Shown: one piece after another, positions 1 to 7,338 of the stretch | Layout: each line of letters starts with the position of its first letter | Numbering within the stretch: position 1 is the stretch's first letter | Program-made: the position numbers and the translations under genes | The notes under the pieces: generated by a model | The model's input: the letters and a program-made list of their open reading frames with translations, nothing else | Databases searched by the model: none | Told to the model about the DNA's origin: nothing | Assembly: GCF_036250755.1 (NCBI RefSeq) | Contig: NZ_CP109583.1 | Location: 6,797,501 to 6,861,500, forward strand | From: Streptomyces uncialis | GTDB lineage: Bacteria; Actinomycetota; Actinomycetes; Streptomycetales; Streptomycetaceae | Direction: 5' to 3' | DNA length: 64,000 nt

Positions 1-1713
1 GACGGCGACGAACGCACCGTGCTGCGGCGGCTGTCCGTCTTCGCGGGCGGCTGCGATCTGGCCGCCGCCGAGGACGTGTGCGGGCCCGCGGCCCTCGACG
101 CGCTCGGTTCGCTGGTCGACAAGTCCCTCGTGGTCGCCGCGCCCGGACCCGACGGACCCATGCGGTACCGGCTCCTGGAGACCGTCGGGGAGTACGCCGC
201 CGAACAACTCGACCTGGCCGACGACCGGGCCCCCACCGAACGCGCCCATCTCGTCCACTACCGCGAGGTCGCCCGTACCACCGACCCGCTGCTGCGGGGC
301 GGCGGACAACCGGCGGCGATCCGGCTGCTCACCACCGAGTACGAGAACCTGCGGACCGCGCTGCGGCACGCCGTCGCCGCCCGGGACGAGCAGGAGTCGC
401 TGTGCCTGGTGCTGTCCCTGGGCTGGTTCTGGCAGATCCGTGATCTGCGGACCGACGCCCGCAACTGGTCACGGGAGGCGGGCGCGCTCGGCCCCGACCC
501 GTTCGCCCCGCCGGTGACCCCCGCGCTCCCGCTGTACGAGCCCGTCACCGCCGCCCCGCCGCCGATGCGGCCCGAGGTGCTCACCGAGGCCCGGCGCGGG
601 GTCCACCTCATCCAACTGGCCTGCATGGACATGGATCTGGACGCCTGGCAGAACTCGGGGGCCCAGGACCGGCTGCGCAGGGTCGCCGCCACCTACCGGC
701 CGGGGCTGCCGCAGACCTGCCGTACCCCCGGATACCTGTGGTTCTTCGCGGTGCTGCTCACCGGTGACCTGGACCAGCTGCACGAGGTCGTCGACGGGAC
801 GGTCCAGACCTGCCGGGACCTCGGCTACGCGTGGGAGCTGGGCCAGGCCCTCCAGATGCGGGCCAACATCCTCGCCAACCGCACCGAGTGGAACGGCGAC
901 GCCACCCGGGACGCCGACGAGGCCCTCGGGATCTTCCTGCGGCTCGGTGACGCCTGGGGCGCGGCGGAGTCGCTGTCGGCGCGCGGGGAGGCGTACGAGC
1001 GGCGGGGCGACCACGCGCGGGCCGCCGCCGACTTCGGGGCGGCCATCGAGCACTCGCGGAGCCTCGGCGCGCACGCGCAGGTCTCGGTGCTCAGCGCGCG
1101 GCTCGCGGGCGTCTGGCTGGAGATCGGGGGCGCGGACGCGCTGCGGGGCGAGGAACTGCTGCGCCAGGTGATCCACGACAACGCGGAGCAGGGCAACAAC
1201 GGCGCGATGCCGACCTCGCGGCTGTTCCTCGCGATGTATCTGGGCCGGACCGGGCGCCGGGCCGAGGCGCGGGAGCATCTGCGGCTGCTGCGGGAGAAGT
1301 TCACCGCGGCCGGGTTCGTCGTCTTCGACGGGTTCATCACCGGGATCGAGGCATGGCTCGACATCCTCGACGGGGAGTTCGACGCGGGTCTCGCGAAGCT
1401 GCGGACCGCGCTGGTCGGGGCCGCCGACCCGATGTGCCGGATGATGGCACCGCACCTCGGGGCGCAGCATCTGCTGACCGGCGCCCTCGCGCTCGCCCGA
1501 CGCGACGGCGGCGCGCGCGCCCGGGACGCGGCGCTGCTGCTGGGCGCGTCCCGGGCGCTGCTGCCCGCGCGGCACTGCGACACGGCCGCGGACCGTGAGA
1601 CATGGGCCGCGGCCGAGAAGGCGACCCGCGCGGCGCTGGACCCGGAGGTGTTCGACGCGGCGTTCGCGGAGGGCGCCGGACTGACCCTGGAGACCGCGAG
1701 CGCGCTGGTGTGA
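1..1713 (+). CDS. AfsR/SARP-family transcriptional regulator, C-terminal part (5' truncated by window edge)
   Basis: The frame is open from the first base, so the start and the N-terminal DNA-binding and nucleotide-binding parts lie outside the window. The 570 visible residues begin in the winged-helix segment that follows an NB-ARC ATPase (LRRLSVFAGGC, then LGSLVDKSLV and YRLLETVGEYAAEQL). They continue with alpha-helical TPR-like repeats typical of AfsR-type and large LuxR-type regulators, and end near LLGASRALLP. Such proteins activate or repress pathway genes through direct-repeat operators. The gene converges on the DrrAB-type exporter, so a local target is possible but not shown. The family is clear; whether a BTAD or another DNA-binding domain is present cannot be seen. 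Confidence 0.85.
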   Translation, partial: DGDERTVLRRLSVFAGGCDLAAAEDVCGPAALDALGSLVDKSLVVAAPGPDGPMRYRLLETVGEYAAEQLDLADDRAPTERAHLVHYREVARTTDPLLRGGGQPAAIRLLTTEYENLRTALRHAVAARDEQESLCLVLSLGWFWQIRDLRTDARNWSREAGALGPDPFAPPVTPALPLYEPVTAAPPPMRPEVLTEARRGVHLIQLACMDMDLDAWQNSGAQDRLRRVAATYRPGLPQTCRTPGYLWFFAVLLTGDLDQLHEVVDGTVQTCRDLGYAWELGQALQMRANILANRTEWNGDATRDADEALGIFLRLGDAWGAAESLSARGEAYERRGDHARAAADFGAAIEHSRSLGAHAQVSVLSARLAGVWLEIGGADALRGEELLRQVIHDNAEQGNNGAMPTSRLFLAMYLGRTGRRAEAREHLRLLREKFTAAGFVVFDGFITGIEAWLDILDGEFDAGLAKLRTALVGAADPMCRMMAPHLGAQHLLTGALALARRDGGARARDAALLLGASRALLPARHCDTAADRETWAAAEKATRAALDPEVFDAAFAEGAGLTLETASALV

Positions 1714-1734
1714 CCGGCCCCCCTCACCGGGTTT

Positions 1735-1776
1735 CCCGGGCTCGCGTTCCCGCCCGGCGGGAACGCGGGCCCGGGG
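1735..1776. terminator. bidirectional hairpin terminator
   Basis: A long GC-rich inverted repeat fills the gap between two convergent genes. The apex is GTTCCCGC-CCG-GCGGGAAC and the arms extend outward as CCCGGGCTCGC and GCGGGCCCGGG with one mismatch. There is no T-tract, as is common in Streptomyces terminators. It probably serves both the AfsR-like gene and the ABC exporter operon. Confidence 0.7.
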
Positions 1777-1785
1777 GTACGGCCG

Positions 1786-2619
1786 TCAGGTCCGGGTGCG
1801 GTACTTGTGGATCGCGACCGGGGCCATGACCGCGGTGATCGCGCCCGACCACAGCAGGACCATCAGGACGTCGTGGGCCAGCGGGCCGCCGTTGATCAGG
1901 TTGCGGGCGGCGTCCGCGAGGGACGACAGCGGGTTGTAGCCGGTGAACGTCTGGAGCCAGCCGGGCATGGACTCCGTCGGCGCGAAGATGGACGAGCCGA
2001 ACTGGAGCGGCATCAGGACCAGCATGGCCATGCCCTGGATGGCCTGCGCGTTCTTCATCATCACACCCATGGTGAGGAAGATCCACATCAGGGCGGAGCC
2101 GAACACCAGGGACAGTCCGACGGCGGCCAGCAGGCCCGGCACGCTGTCCACGGACAGTCCGATGGCGAAGCCGACGGCGAGCAGGATCGAGGTCGCGACG
2201 AGCATCCGGCCGATCTCGACGATGATCTTGGCGATCAGCACCGAGGAGCGGGCTATCGGCAGGGAGCGGAACCGGTCCATGACCCCCGTCTGGAAGTCCT
2301 GGTTGAATCCGGTGCCCACCCCCATCGCGATGTTCATGCCCATCATCGCCATCAGGCCCGGGACCACGTAGTTGACGTACGTCTCCTGGTCGCCCGCGAT
2401 CGCGCCGCCGAAGACGAACACGAACAGCAGGGTCAGGACGATCGGCATCAGTACGACGTCGAACATCGACTCCGGGTCCTGTCTGATCCACAGCAGGTTC
2501 CGGCGGACCAGGGCGGTGGTGTGGCGGACATGGGCCCGCGGACCGATCCGGCTCTCGTCCTTGTGGACGGCCGGGGCGGCGGGTGCGTCGGTGGGCGGCT
2601 TCAGGGTCGTGGCGCTCAT
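1786..2619 (-). CDS. ABC-2 type multidrug exporter permease (DrrB-like)
   Basis: A 277-residue integral membrane protein of the ABC-2 permease family. The N-terminus is a soluble stretch of about 55 residues (MSATTLKPPTDAPAAP), followed by six predicted hydrophobic segments, including FDVVLMPIVLTLLFVFVFGG, and the family signature FRSLPIARSSVLIAK. The ATG overlaps the stop of the upstream ATPase gene (ATGA), so the two are translationally coupled, as in daunorubicin-type DrrAB exporters. It should form the membrane pore that pumps a hydrophobic drug or metabolite outward. The substrate cannot be inferred. The next gene on the other strand converges on it. Confidence 0.88.
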   Translation of the reverse strand: MSATTLKPPTDAPAAPAVHKDESRIGPRAHVRHTTALVRRNLLWIRQDPESMFDVVLMPIVLTLLFVFVFGGAIAGDQETYVNYVVPGLMAMMGMNIAMGVGTGFNQDFQTGVMDRFRSLPIARSSVLIAKIIVEIGRMLVATSILLAVGFAIGLSVDSVPGLLAAVGLSLVFGSALMWIFLTMGVMMKNAQAIQGMAMLVLMPLQFGSSIFAPTESMPGWLQTFTGYNPLSSLADAARNLINGGPLAHDVLMVLLWSGAITAVMAPVAIHKYRTRT

Positions 2620-3644
2620 ACGGCGGCCTCCTCCAGGGCGGGGGCGGGGGTGTCCTGCCCGGTGGTCGGCCGGTGGCCGGTGAGGGACAGGAACACCTCG
2701 TCCAGGCTGGGCAGTTCGGTGGTGATCGAGGCGAGGGTGGTGCCCCGGGAGGAGAGCAGCGTGACGACGGCGGTGAGCTGTTCGTCGCTGAGGATCGGGA
2801 CGAGGACGGTGCCGGAGTCGGCGTCGACGGTGGCGAGGCCCAGGCCGGTGAGGCCGGAGTCGTCGAGCGCCCTGGCGGTGGGCCACAGCTCCTGCGGGTC
2901 GGTGGGGCGCACCCGCAGGGTCCGGCCGCCGACCTTGGCCTTCAGGTCGTGGACCTTGCCGCCCGCGATGACCTTGCCCCGGTCGATGACGGTGAGTTCC
3001 CCGGCGAGCTGTTCGGCCTCCTCCATGTACTGGGTGGTGAGCAGGACGGTGACCCCGTCCCCGACCATCCGCTTGACCTCGTCCCACACCTCGTTGCGGG
3101 TACGGGGGTCGAGTCCCGTCGTCGGCTCGTCCAGATAGAGGACGGCCGGGTCGCCGATCATGGACGCGGCGAGGTCGAGCCTGCGGCGCATCCCGCCGGA
3201 GTACGTCTTCGCGGGTCGCAGCGCGGCCTCCGTGAGGGAGAACCGCTCCAGGAGTTCATCGGCCCGCGTCCGGGCGCCCTTGCGGGTCAGGTCGAGGAGG
3301 CGGCCGATGAGGATCAGGTTCTCGCGGCCGGACAGCTTCTCGTCCACGGAGGCGTACTGGCCGGTCAGGCCGATCACCCGGCGCAGCGCGTACGGCTGGC
3401 GGACCACGTCGTACCCGGCGACGGTCGCGGTGCCCGAGTCCGGGGTGATCAGGGTGGACAGGCACCGTACGAGGGTGGTCTTGCCGGCGCCGTTGGGACC
3501 GAGGACCCCCATCACCGTGCCCTCCGCGACATCGAGGTCGACCCCGTCGAGGGCCTTCGTCGTGCCGTAGTGCTTGTGGAGTCCCCGGACGGATACGGCG
3601 ATGCCCCCGGCGGAGTTTCGGGTGGTGCGGTCGGATCGGCTCAT
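2616..3644 (-). CDS. ABC exporter ATP-binding protein (DrrA-like, daunorubicin-resistance type)
   Basis: 342 residues. Walker A GPNGAGKTT lies near residues 49-57, signature YSGGMRRRLDL near 147, and Walker B with LYLDEPTTGLDPRTR near 165. The C-terminal extension of about 110 residues (VGGRTLRVRP...LSSRGTTLASITTELPSLDEVFLSLTGH) is the DrrA-type domain. It powers the permease encoded immediately downstream with a 4-bp overlap. The start ATG at 3644 gives the usual short leader before ISVRGLHK-like sequence; upstream in-frame codons belong to the repeat-rich intergenic region. Family assignment is firm, drug specificity unknown. Confidence 0.9.
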   Translation of the reverse strand: MSRSDRTTRNSAGGIAVSVRGLHKHYGTTKALDGVDLDVAEGTVMGVLGPNGAGKTTLVRCLSTLITPDSGTATVAGYDVVRQPYALRRVIGLTGQYASVDEKLSGRENLILIGRLLDLTRKGARTRADELLERFSLTEAALRPAKTYSGGMRRRLDLAASMIGDPAVLYLDEPTTGLDPRTRNEVWDEVKRMVGDGVTVLLTTQYMEEAEQLAGELTVIDRGKVIAGGKVHDLKAKVGGRTLRVRPTDPQELWPTARALDDSGLTGLGLATVDADSGTVLVPILSDEQLTAVVTLLSSRGTTLASITTELPSLDEVFLSLTGHRPTTGQDTPAPALEEAAV

Positions 3645-3666
3645 GCGTCGAGCGTGCCATCCGCCA

Positions 3667-3841
3667 CCGACAGTCCGCCGACACGGAACGGGGTCCCGGC
3701 CCGGTCCGGGCGGCGGAGCACCGACAGATCGCCTACAGATCACCGACAGACCGTCCACAGGCCCGCCGAGAGCCCGCCGACAGGTCCGCCGACGGGTCCG
3801 CCGACGGGTCCGGGCAAGTTCGCCGACAGGTCCGCCGAGGG
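3667..3841. repeat. array of degenerate 7-bp direct repeats (CCGACAG) at 11-12 bp pitch
   Basis: CCGACAG or one-base variants occur at 3667, 3678, 3721, 3732, 3743, 3754, 3766, 3777, 3789, 3801, 3823 and 3835. Neighbouring copies are 11 or 12 bp apart, with a 22-bp step where one copy has decayed. The array lies between the start of the DrrA-like gene and the promoter of the IclR gene. Heptamers at 11 or 22 bp are the binding geometry known for SARP/AfsR-type activators, and a gene of that family lies at the window edge. Regulatory use is inferred; replication slippage of a GC-rich unit is the alternative. Confidence 0.6.
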
Positions 3842-3949
3842 GCCGTCGTGGGCGGTTCGGGCGGGGTGCGCCGGTCCGGGTGCGCGCGGGCCCCGGCGCG
3901 GGCGGCCCGGGTGGGCGACGGGGAGCGCGGGGGCGGGGCGGACCGCGAG

Positions 3950-3978
3950 GTGACGGGGGGTGGTGGCTATGTGATAAT
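3950..3978 (+). promoter_or_regulatory. probable promoter of the IclR gene
   Basis: A GTGACG -35 element and a GATAAT -10 element are separated by 17 bp, about 100 bp upstream of the IclR start. GATAAT is one of the few AT-rich hexamers in this GC-rich interval. Both match the principal sigma-factor consensus reasonably; no start site is known. Confidence 0.5.
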
Positions 3979-4081
3979 CCCGTCCGATAGATCACGCAGC
4001 CCTCACGGATCGCCCAGGAACCCTCCGCTGCGGCGGGGCCCGCGTCCGGCTCGTGCTTCCCGAGGGAGAGGACCGGGTGTG

Positions 4082-4909
4082 ATGGCCACCGCGAACGGAC
4101 CGGAGCCTGAGCCGTCGGACGACGCGGACCGGGGGGCCCGGGGCGGCGGCACCGTACAGATCGTGGACCACGCGCTGCTGGTGCTCAAGGCCATCGCCGA
4201 CGCCGACCGGCCGCGCGGGGTACGGGAGCTGAGCCGCGATCTGCTGATCAGCAAGAGCTCCACCCAGCGCATCCTCGCCTCGCTGGAACGGGTGGGCCTC
4301 GCGGTCGCCGACGAGAGCACCCGCAAGTACGTGATCGGCCCCGCCGCGCTCACCCTGGCGTGGAAGCACGCCGCCAACAGCGATCTGGTGGGCGCCGCCG
4401 CCGAGGTCACGGCCCGGATCGCGGCCGTGACGGGGGAGACGGCCTGTGTCTCCACCGTCGTGGACGGCCGGCGGGTCACGGTGCACGAGGTGGAGAGCTC
4501 CCAGCCGCTGCGTCTGATCACCGGTGTGGGCCGGCCGTACTCGCTGTTCGCGGGCGCCACCGGCCGGATGCTGCTGGCGATGCTGCCCAAGGAGCGGCTG
4601 GAGCACCTCGTACGCGAGCACACGGCGGCCGGTTCCGGCTCCGGCCCCGGTGACGACGGCGATGACGCCGCGACGCTGACCCGTCGCGTCGAGGAGACCC
4701 GCGCGCGCGGATACGCGTTCAGCCGGGGCGAGTGGATCAACGGCGGCTGCGGGGTCGCCGTACCGATCGGCACCCAGGGGACCGTCAGCGCCGCGCTGAG
4801 CATCTACGGGCCCGAGGCGCGGCTCACCGACGACCGGATGACCGAGCTGGTCCCCGTCCTGCGGTCGGCCGCCGCGCAGATCACGCTGCGCTGGCACCAG
4901 CCGGGCTGA
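4082..4909 (+). CDS. IclR family transcriptional regulator
   Basis: 275 residues. The N-terminal winged helix-turn-helix covers roughly residues 24-85 (VDHALLVLKAIADADRPRGVRELSRDL, then SKSSTQRILASLERVGLA). The C-terminal IclR effector-binding domain follows (VTGETACVSTV, GRPYSLFAGATGRMLLA, GCGVAVPIG). IclR proteins usually bind aromatic or small carboxylic acids. The ATG is preceded by GAGGGAGAGG about 11 bases upstream; an in-frame GTG directly before it (4079) is an alternative. It lies upstream of and on the same strand as the ten-gene catabolic operon starting at 5547, so it is the likely local regulator of that operon, acting at the palindrome near 5308-5332. Confidence 0.9.
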   Translation: MATANGPEPEPSDDADRGARGGGTVQIVDHALLVLKAIADADRPRGVRELSRDLLISKSSTQRILASLERVGLAVADESTRKYVIGPAALTLAWKHAANSDLVGAAAEVTARIAAVTGETACVSTVVDGRRVTVHEVESSQPLRLITGVGRPYSLFAGATGRMLLAMLPKERLEHLVREHTAAGSGSGPGDDGDDAATLTRRVEETRARGYAFSRGEWINGGCGVAVPIGTQGTVSAALSIYGPEARLTDDRMTELVPVLRSAAAQITLRWHQPG

Positions 4910-4988
4910 CCGTCCGGCCCGGCTGACCGTCCGGCCCCGCTACCGACCAGCCGGGGTGACCTGTCCGGCCCGGGTAGCTGTCCGGGCC
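4904..4988 (+). repeat. 17-bp tandem duplication spanning the IclR stop codon, with decayed copies
   Basis: GGCTGACCGTCCGGCCC occurs twice, perfectly and without a gap, at 4904-4920 and 4921-4937. The first copy contains the TGA stop. Two looser copies (cores CTGTCCGGCCC and CTGTCCGGGCC) follow at about 4953-4988. It probably arose by slippage; no function is evident. Confidence 0.7.
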
Positions 4989-5222
4989 TCGCACCCGCGC
5001 CGTACCGCCGCGCCCCGCCCGGCTCTGACCTCCCCGGCCCCGGTAGGCCGTCCCGGCCGTCCCGGCCGAGCACACCCCCGGCCCGTCCCCGTGGCCGTCG
5101 TCCCAGCGCCCCGCCCGTGAGGTCCCCTCACCGGCGGGGTCCTTCGTCGTGCCCCGGACCGCCCGTCGCGGTGGTACCCCGGACCGTCCGGCACGCCTTT
5201 CACCAGCAGGGCGGTATCCGGC

Positions 5223-5240
5223 CATCGGTTTCGTCCGATG
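5223..5240. promoter_or_regulatory. inverted repeat CATCGG-N6-CCGATG upstream of the catabolic operon promoter
   Basis: Perfect 6-bp arms with a 6-bp spacer lie about 30 bp upstream of the predicted -35 region. It could be an activator or second repressor site. The stretch 4989-5222 before it shows no gene and no other structure that I can support. Confidence 0.4.
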
Positions 5241-5251
5241 ATCGTCTCCGG

Positions 5252-5299
5252 TTGACCTCACTACACCCATTGACCTCGCTCGAACGGCGTAGGTACGTT
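5252..5299 (+). promoter_or_regulatory. candidate promoter of the catabolic operon
   Basis: TTGACCTC occurs twice, 18 bp apart, at 5252 and 5270. The second copy gives a TTGACC -35 element with TACGTT (5294-5299) as -10 at 18 bp. This predicts transcription starting just before the palindrome at 5308-5332 and a leader of about 240 bases before the first gene. Confidence 0.45.
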
Positions 5300-5307
5300 G
5301 TCCCAAG

Positions 5308-5332
5308 CGATCTGGTCCACTGTCCCAGATCG
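5308..5332. promoter_or_regulatory. palindromic operator, 8-9-8 bp (likely IclR-family site)
   Basis: CGATCTGG and CCAGATCG form perfect 8-bp arms around a 9-bp spacer, centred at 5320. A perfect 16-bp symmetry in the only sizeable intergenic region between an IclR gene and its presumed operon, directly downstream of the predicted -10, is what a repressor operator would look like. Binding by the IclR protein is inferred from position only. Confidence 0.6.
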
Positions 5333-5546
5333 AGGAGGGTGTCAGTTTCCGGCCGATCCCGGAAGGCGCCGGAGGGCATCCGCCCCGCACGGGCTCCACA
5401 AGGTTCCGGCCAGGAGCCGCAGGTCCCGCCCGGTACGCGGGGGGTCAGGGCGACCGCGAGAACCGCCCGCGCCGCCGAACGTCGCGTCGCTACGCGAAAA
5501 CACTCGACAGTTCCGTAGATAACCCGAAAATCAGGAGAAGTGCCAT

Positions 5547-6269
5547 ATGCTGCTCGGCTGGCGTGCACGAATCGGACAGATCCGCCCCGCGACCGCGATC
5601 GAGGGAGCCGAGGAATGGCGCTCGGTGGCGCCCACCGGTGTCGCCTTCGCGGACGCCCGCACCATCGTTCCCCGGGTCGACGCGGAGGGGCTGCGGGTCA
5701 TGATGGGCCAGGTGCTCGAAGCGTCCCGGCAGCTCGCCACCGCCAAGGTCGACCTGATCGTCCAGTGCGGCGCCCCCGGCACCTTCATCCCGGGAGTGGG
5801 CACCGACCAGAAGGTCACCGACGAGATCACCGCCGAGACCGGTGTCCCCGCGATCACCATGATGCAGGCCACGGTCGACGCCCTGCGCGCCGTCGGCGCC
5901 ACCTCGGTCGCCGTCGGCAGCATCTACACGGACGAGGTCAACGAGGCCCTGCGGGTCTACCTCACGGCCCTCGGCTTCGAGGTCGCCGCCGTCGAGGGAC
6001 TCCAGATGACCGACCCGTACGAGGCCAGCGTCCATGACGCCGACAGCGCGTACCGGCTCGGCCGGCGGCTGCACAAGGCCGCCCCCGACGCCGACGCCCT
6101 GCTGATCTCCTGCGGCACGTTCCGCACGTTCGAGGTGCTGCCGTACCTGGAGATGGACACCGGCCGTCCCGTCGTCACCAGCAACCAGGCGTCGCTGTGG
6201 GCCGCGCTGCGCCACCTCGGACTGCGCGACGAGATCCCCCAGCTCGGCCGCCTCGGCCGGACCGTCTGA
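5547..6269 (+). CDS. Asp/Glu racemase superfamily enzyme, maleate isomerase / arylmalonate decarboxylase-like
   Basis: 240 residues, the usual length for maleate cis-trans isomerases and arylmalonate decarboxylases. The two half-domains each carry the expected cysteine: Cys74 in IVQCGAPGTF and Cys189 in LLISCGTFRTF. Paired cysteines point to isomerase or racemase activity, since decarboxylases keep only the second. The start ATG has AGGAGAAG seven bases upstream. It is the first gene of the operon. In this superfamily the substrate is a small dicarboxylic or alpha-substituted acid; the precise reaction cannot be read from sequence. The 637-base gap before it holds the regulatory sites listed separately. 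Confidence 0.8.
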   Translation: MLLGWRARIGQIRPATAIEGAEEWRSVAPTGVAFADARTIVPRVDAEGLRVMMGQVLEASRQLATAKVDLIVQCGAPGTFIPGVGTDQKVTDEITAETGVPAITMMQATVDALRAVGATSVAVGSIYTDEVNEALRVYLTALGFEVAAVEGLQMTDPYEASVHDADSAYRLGRRLHKAAPDADALLISCGTFRTFEVLPYLEMDTGRPVVTSNQASLWAALRHLGLRDEIPQLGRLGRTV

Positions 6270-6320
6270 CCCGGTCCCGCCCCCGAACACCCGCCGCCCG
6301 GCCGAACAAAGGAAATGAAC

Positions 6321-7304
6321 GTGCTCGTCGACGCATTGCAGTTCGTGAAGCCCGCCCGGGAACGCTTCGAGGAGTGGCACGCCGCGGGGATCACCGCGGT
6401 CCACGCGACCGTCGCGATCTGGGAGGACTCCACCGAGACCATGCGCGAGGTCGGCCGCTGGCAGCGGCTGCTCGCGGAGAACGCCGACCTGCTGTGCGAG
6501 GGCCGCTCCGCCGACGACATCCGCGCGGCCGGTGAGCAGGGCCGCACCGCCGTCGTCCTCGGCTTCCAGAACAGCAGCCCCTTCGAGGACGACCTCGACC
6601 TCGTCGGCGCCTTCCACCAGGCGGGCGTCCGGATCGCCCAGCTCACCTACAACACCCAGAACTCCGCGGGCGCGGGCTGCTGGGAGGGCGACGACGCGGG
6701 ACTCTCCCGCACCTACGGCGTCAACCTGGTCCGGGAGATGAACCGGGTCGGCATGCTCATCGACATCTCCCACTGCAACGAGCGCACCTCCCTGGAAGCC
6801 CTGGAGACCTCCGAGCGGCCCGTCGCCGTCACCCACTCCAACCCGCGCGGATTCGTCGGCGAGGACGTGGAACTCGCGTTCCGCAACAAGTCCGACACCG
6901 TCCTCAAGAAGGCCGCGGAGTCCGGCGGTGTGGTCGGCCTCAGCATGTACCCCCGGATCGCCCCGAGCGGCGTCGACTGCACCGTCGCCCAGTTCTGCGA
7001 CATGGTCGCCTACACCGTCGAACTCATCGGCGTCGACCATGTCGGCCTCGGCTCCGACTACTACGCCGGACAGGGCGACGAGGAACTCCACTGGTGGCGC
7101 CAGGGCCGCTGGAGCCGCAAGCCCATGGTGCCGATCTCCGGGCCCGTCGAGTTCCCCGACTGGTTCGCCGCCGGCCGCGGCTACGCCGACGTCCAGGCGG
7201 AACTCCTGCGCCGCGGCTTCACCGACAGCGAGGTGGCGCGGATATCCGGCGGCAACTGGCTGCGCATGTTCGAGTCCGGCTTCGTGGCCGGTCCGGCGAA
7301 CTGA
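6321..7304 (+). CDS. M19 (renal/membrane dipeptidase) family hydrolase with altered metal site
   Basis: About 327 residues, TIM-barrel peptidase M19 family. It belongs to the subfamily beginning VDALQF and containing FQNSSPFEDD, YNTQNSAGAGC, DISHCN, VTHSNPR and GLGSDYY. The two zinc-bridge-region histidines (ISH, VTH) and the late Asp are kept. The canonical N-terminal HxD is replaced by DAL, and the bridging Glu position reads FQN, so a classical dinuclear dipeptidase site is not intact. Related proteins sit in quaternary-amine catabolic operons such as PA5396 of Pseudomonas. GTG at 6321 is chosen because AAAGGAA is seven bases upstream; the ATG at 6315 lies on top of that ribosome site. Confidence 0.8.
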   Translation: MLVDALQFVKPARERFEEWHAAGITAVHATVAIWEDSTETMREVGRWQRLLAENADLLCEGRSADDIRAAGEQGRTAVVLGFQNSSPFEDDLDLVGAFHQAGVRIAQLTYNTQNSAGAGCWEGDDAGLSRTYGVNLVREMNRVGMLIDISHCNERTSLEALETSERPVAVTHSNPRGFVGEDVELAFRNKSDTVLKKAAESGGVVGLSMYPRIAPSGVDCTVAQFCDMVAYTVELIGVDHVGLGSDYYAGQGDEELHWWRQGRWSRKPMVPISGPVEFPDWFAAGRGYADVQAELLRRGFTDSEVARISGGNWLRMFESGFVAGPAN

Positions 7305-7338
7305 CCCCCGGCCTAGGCCAGGGAAGGAGCCGACCGTC

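Noticed and set aside
3667..3841. CRISPR-like array
   Set aside because: Repeats are only 7 bp with 4-5 bp between them; there are no spacers of CRISPR length and no cas genes.
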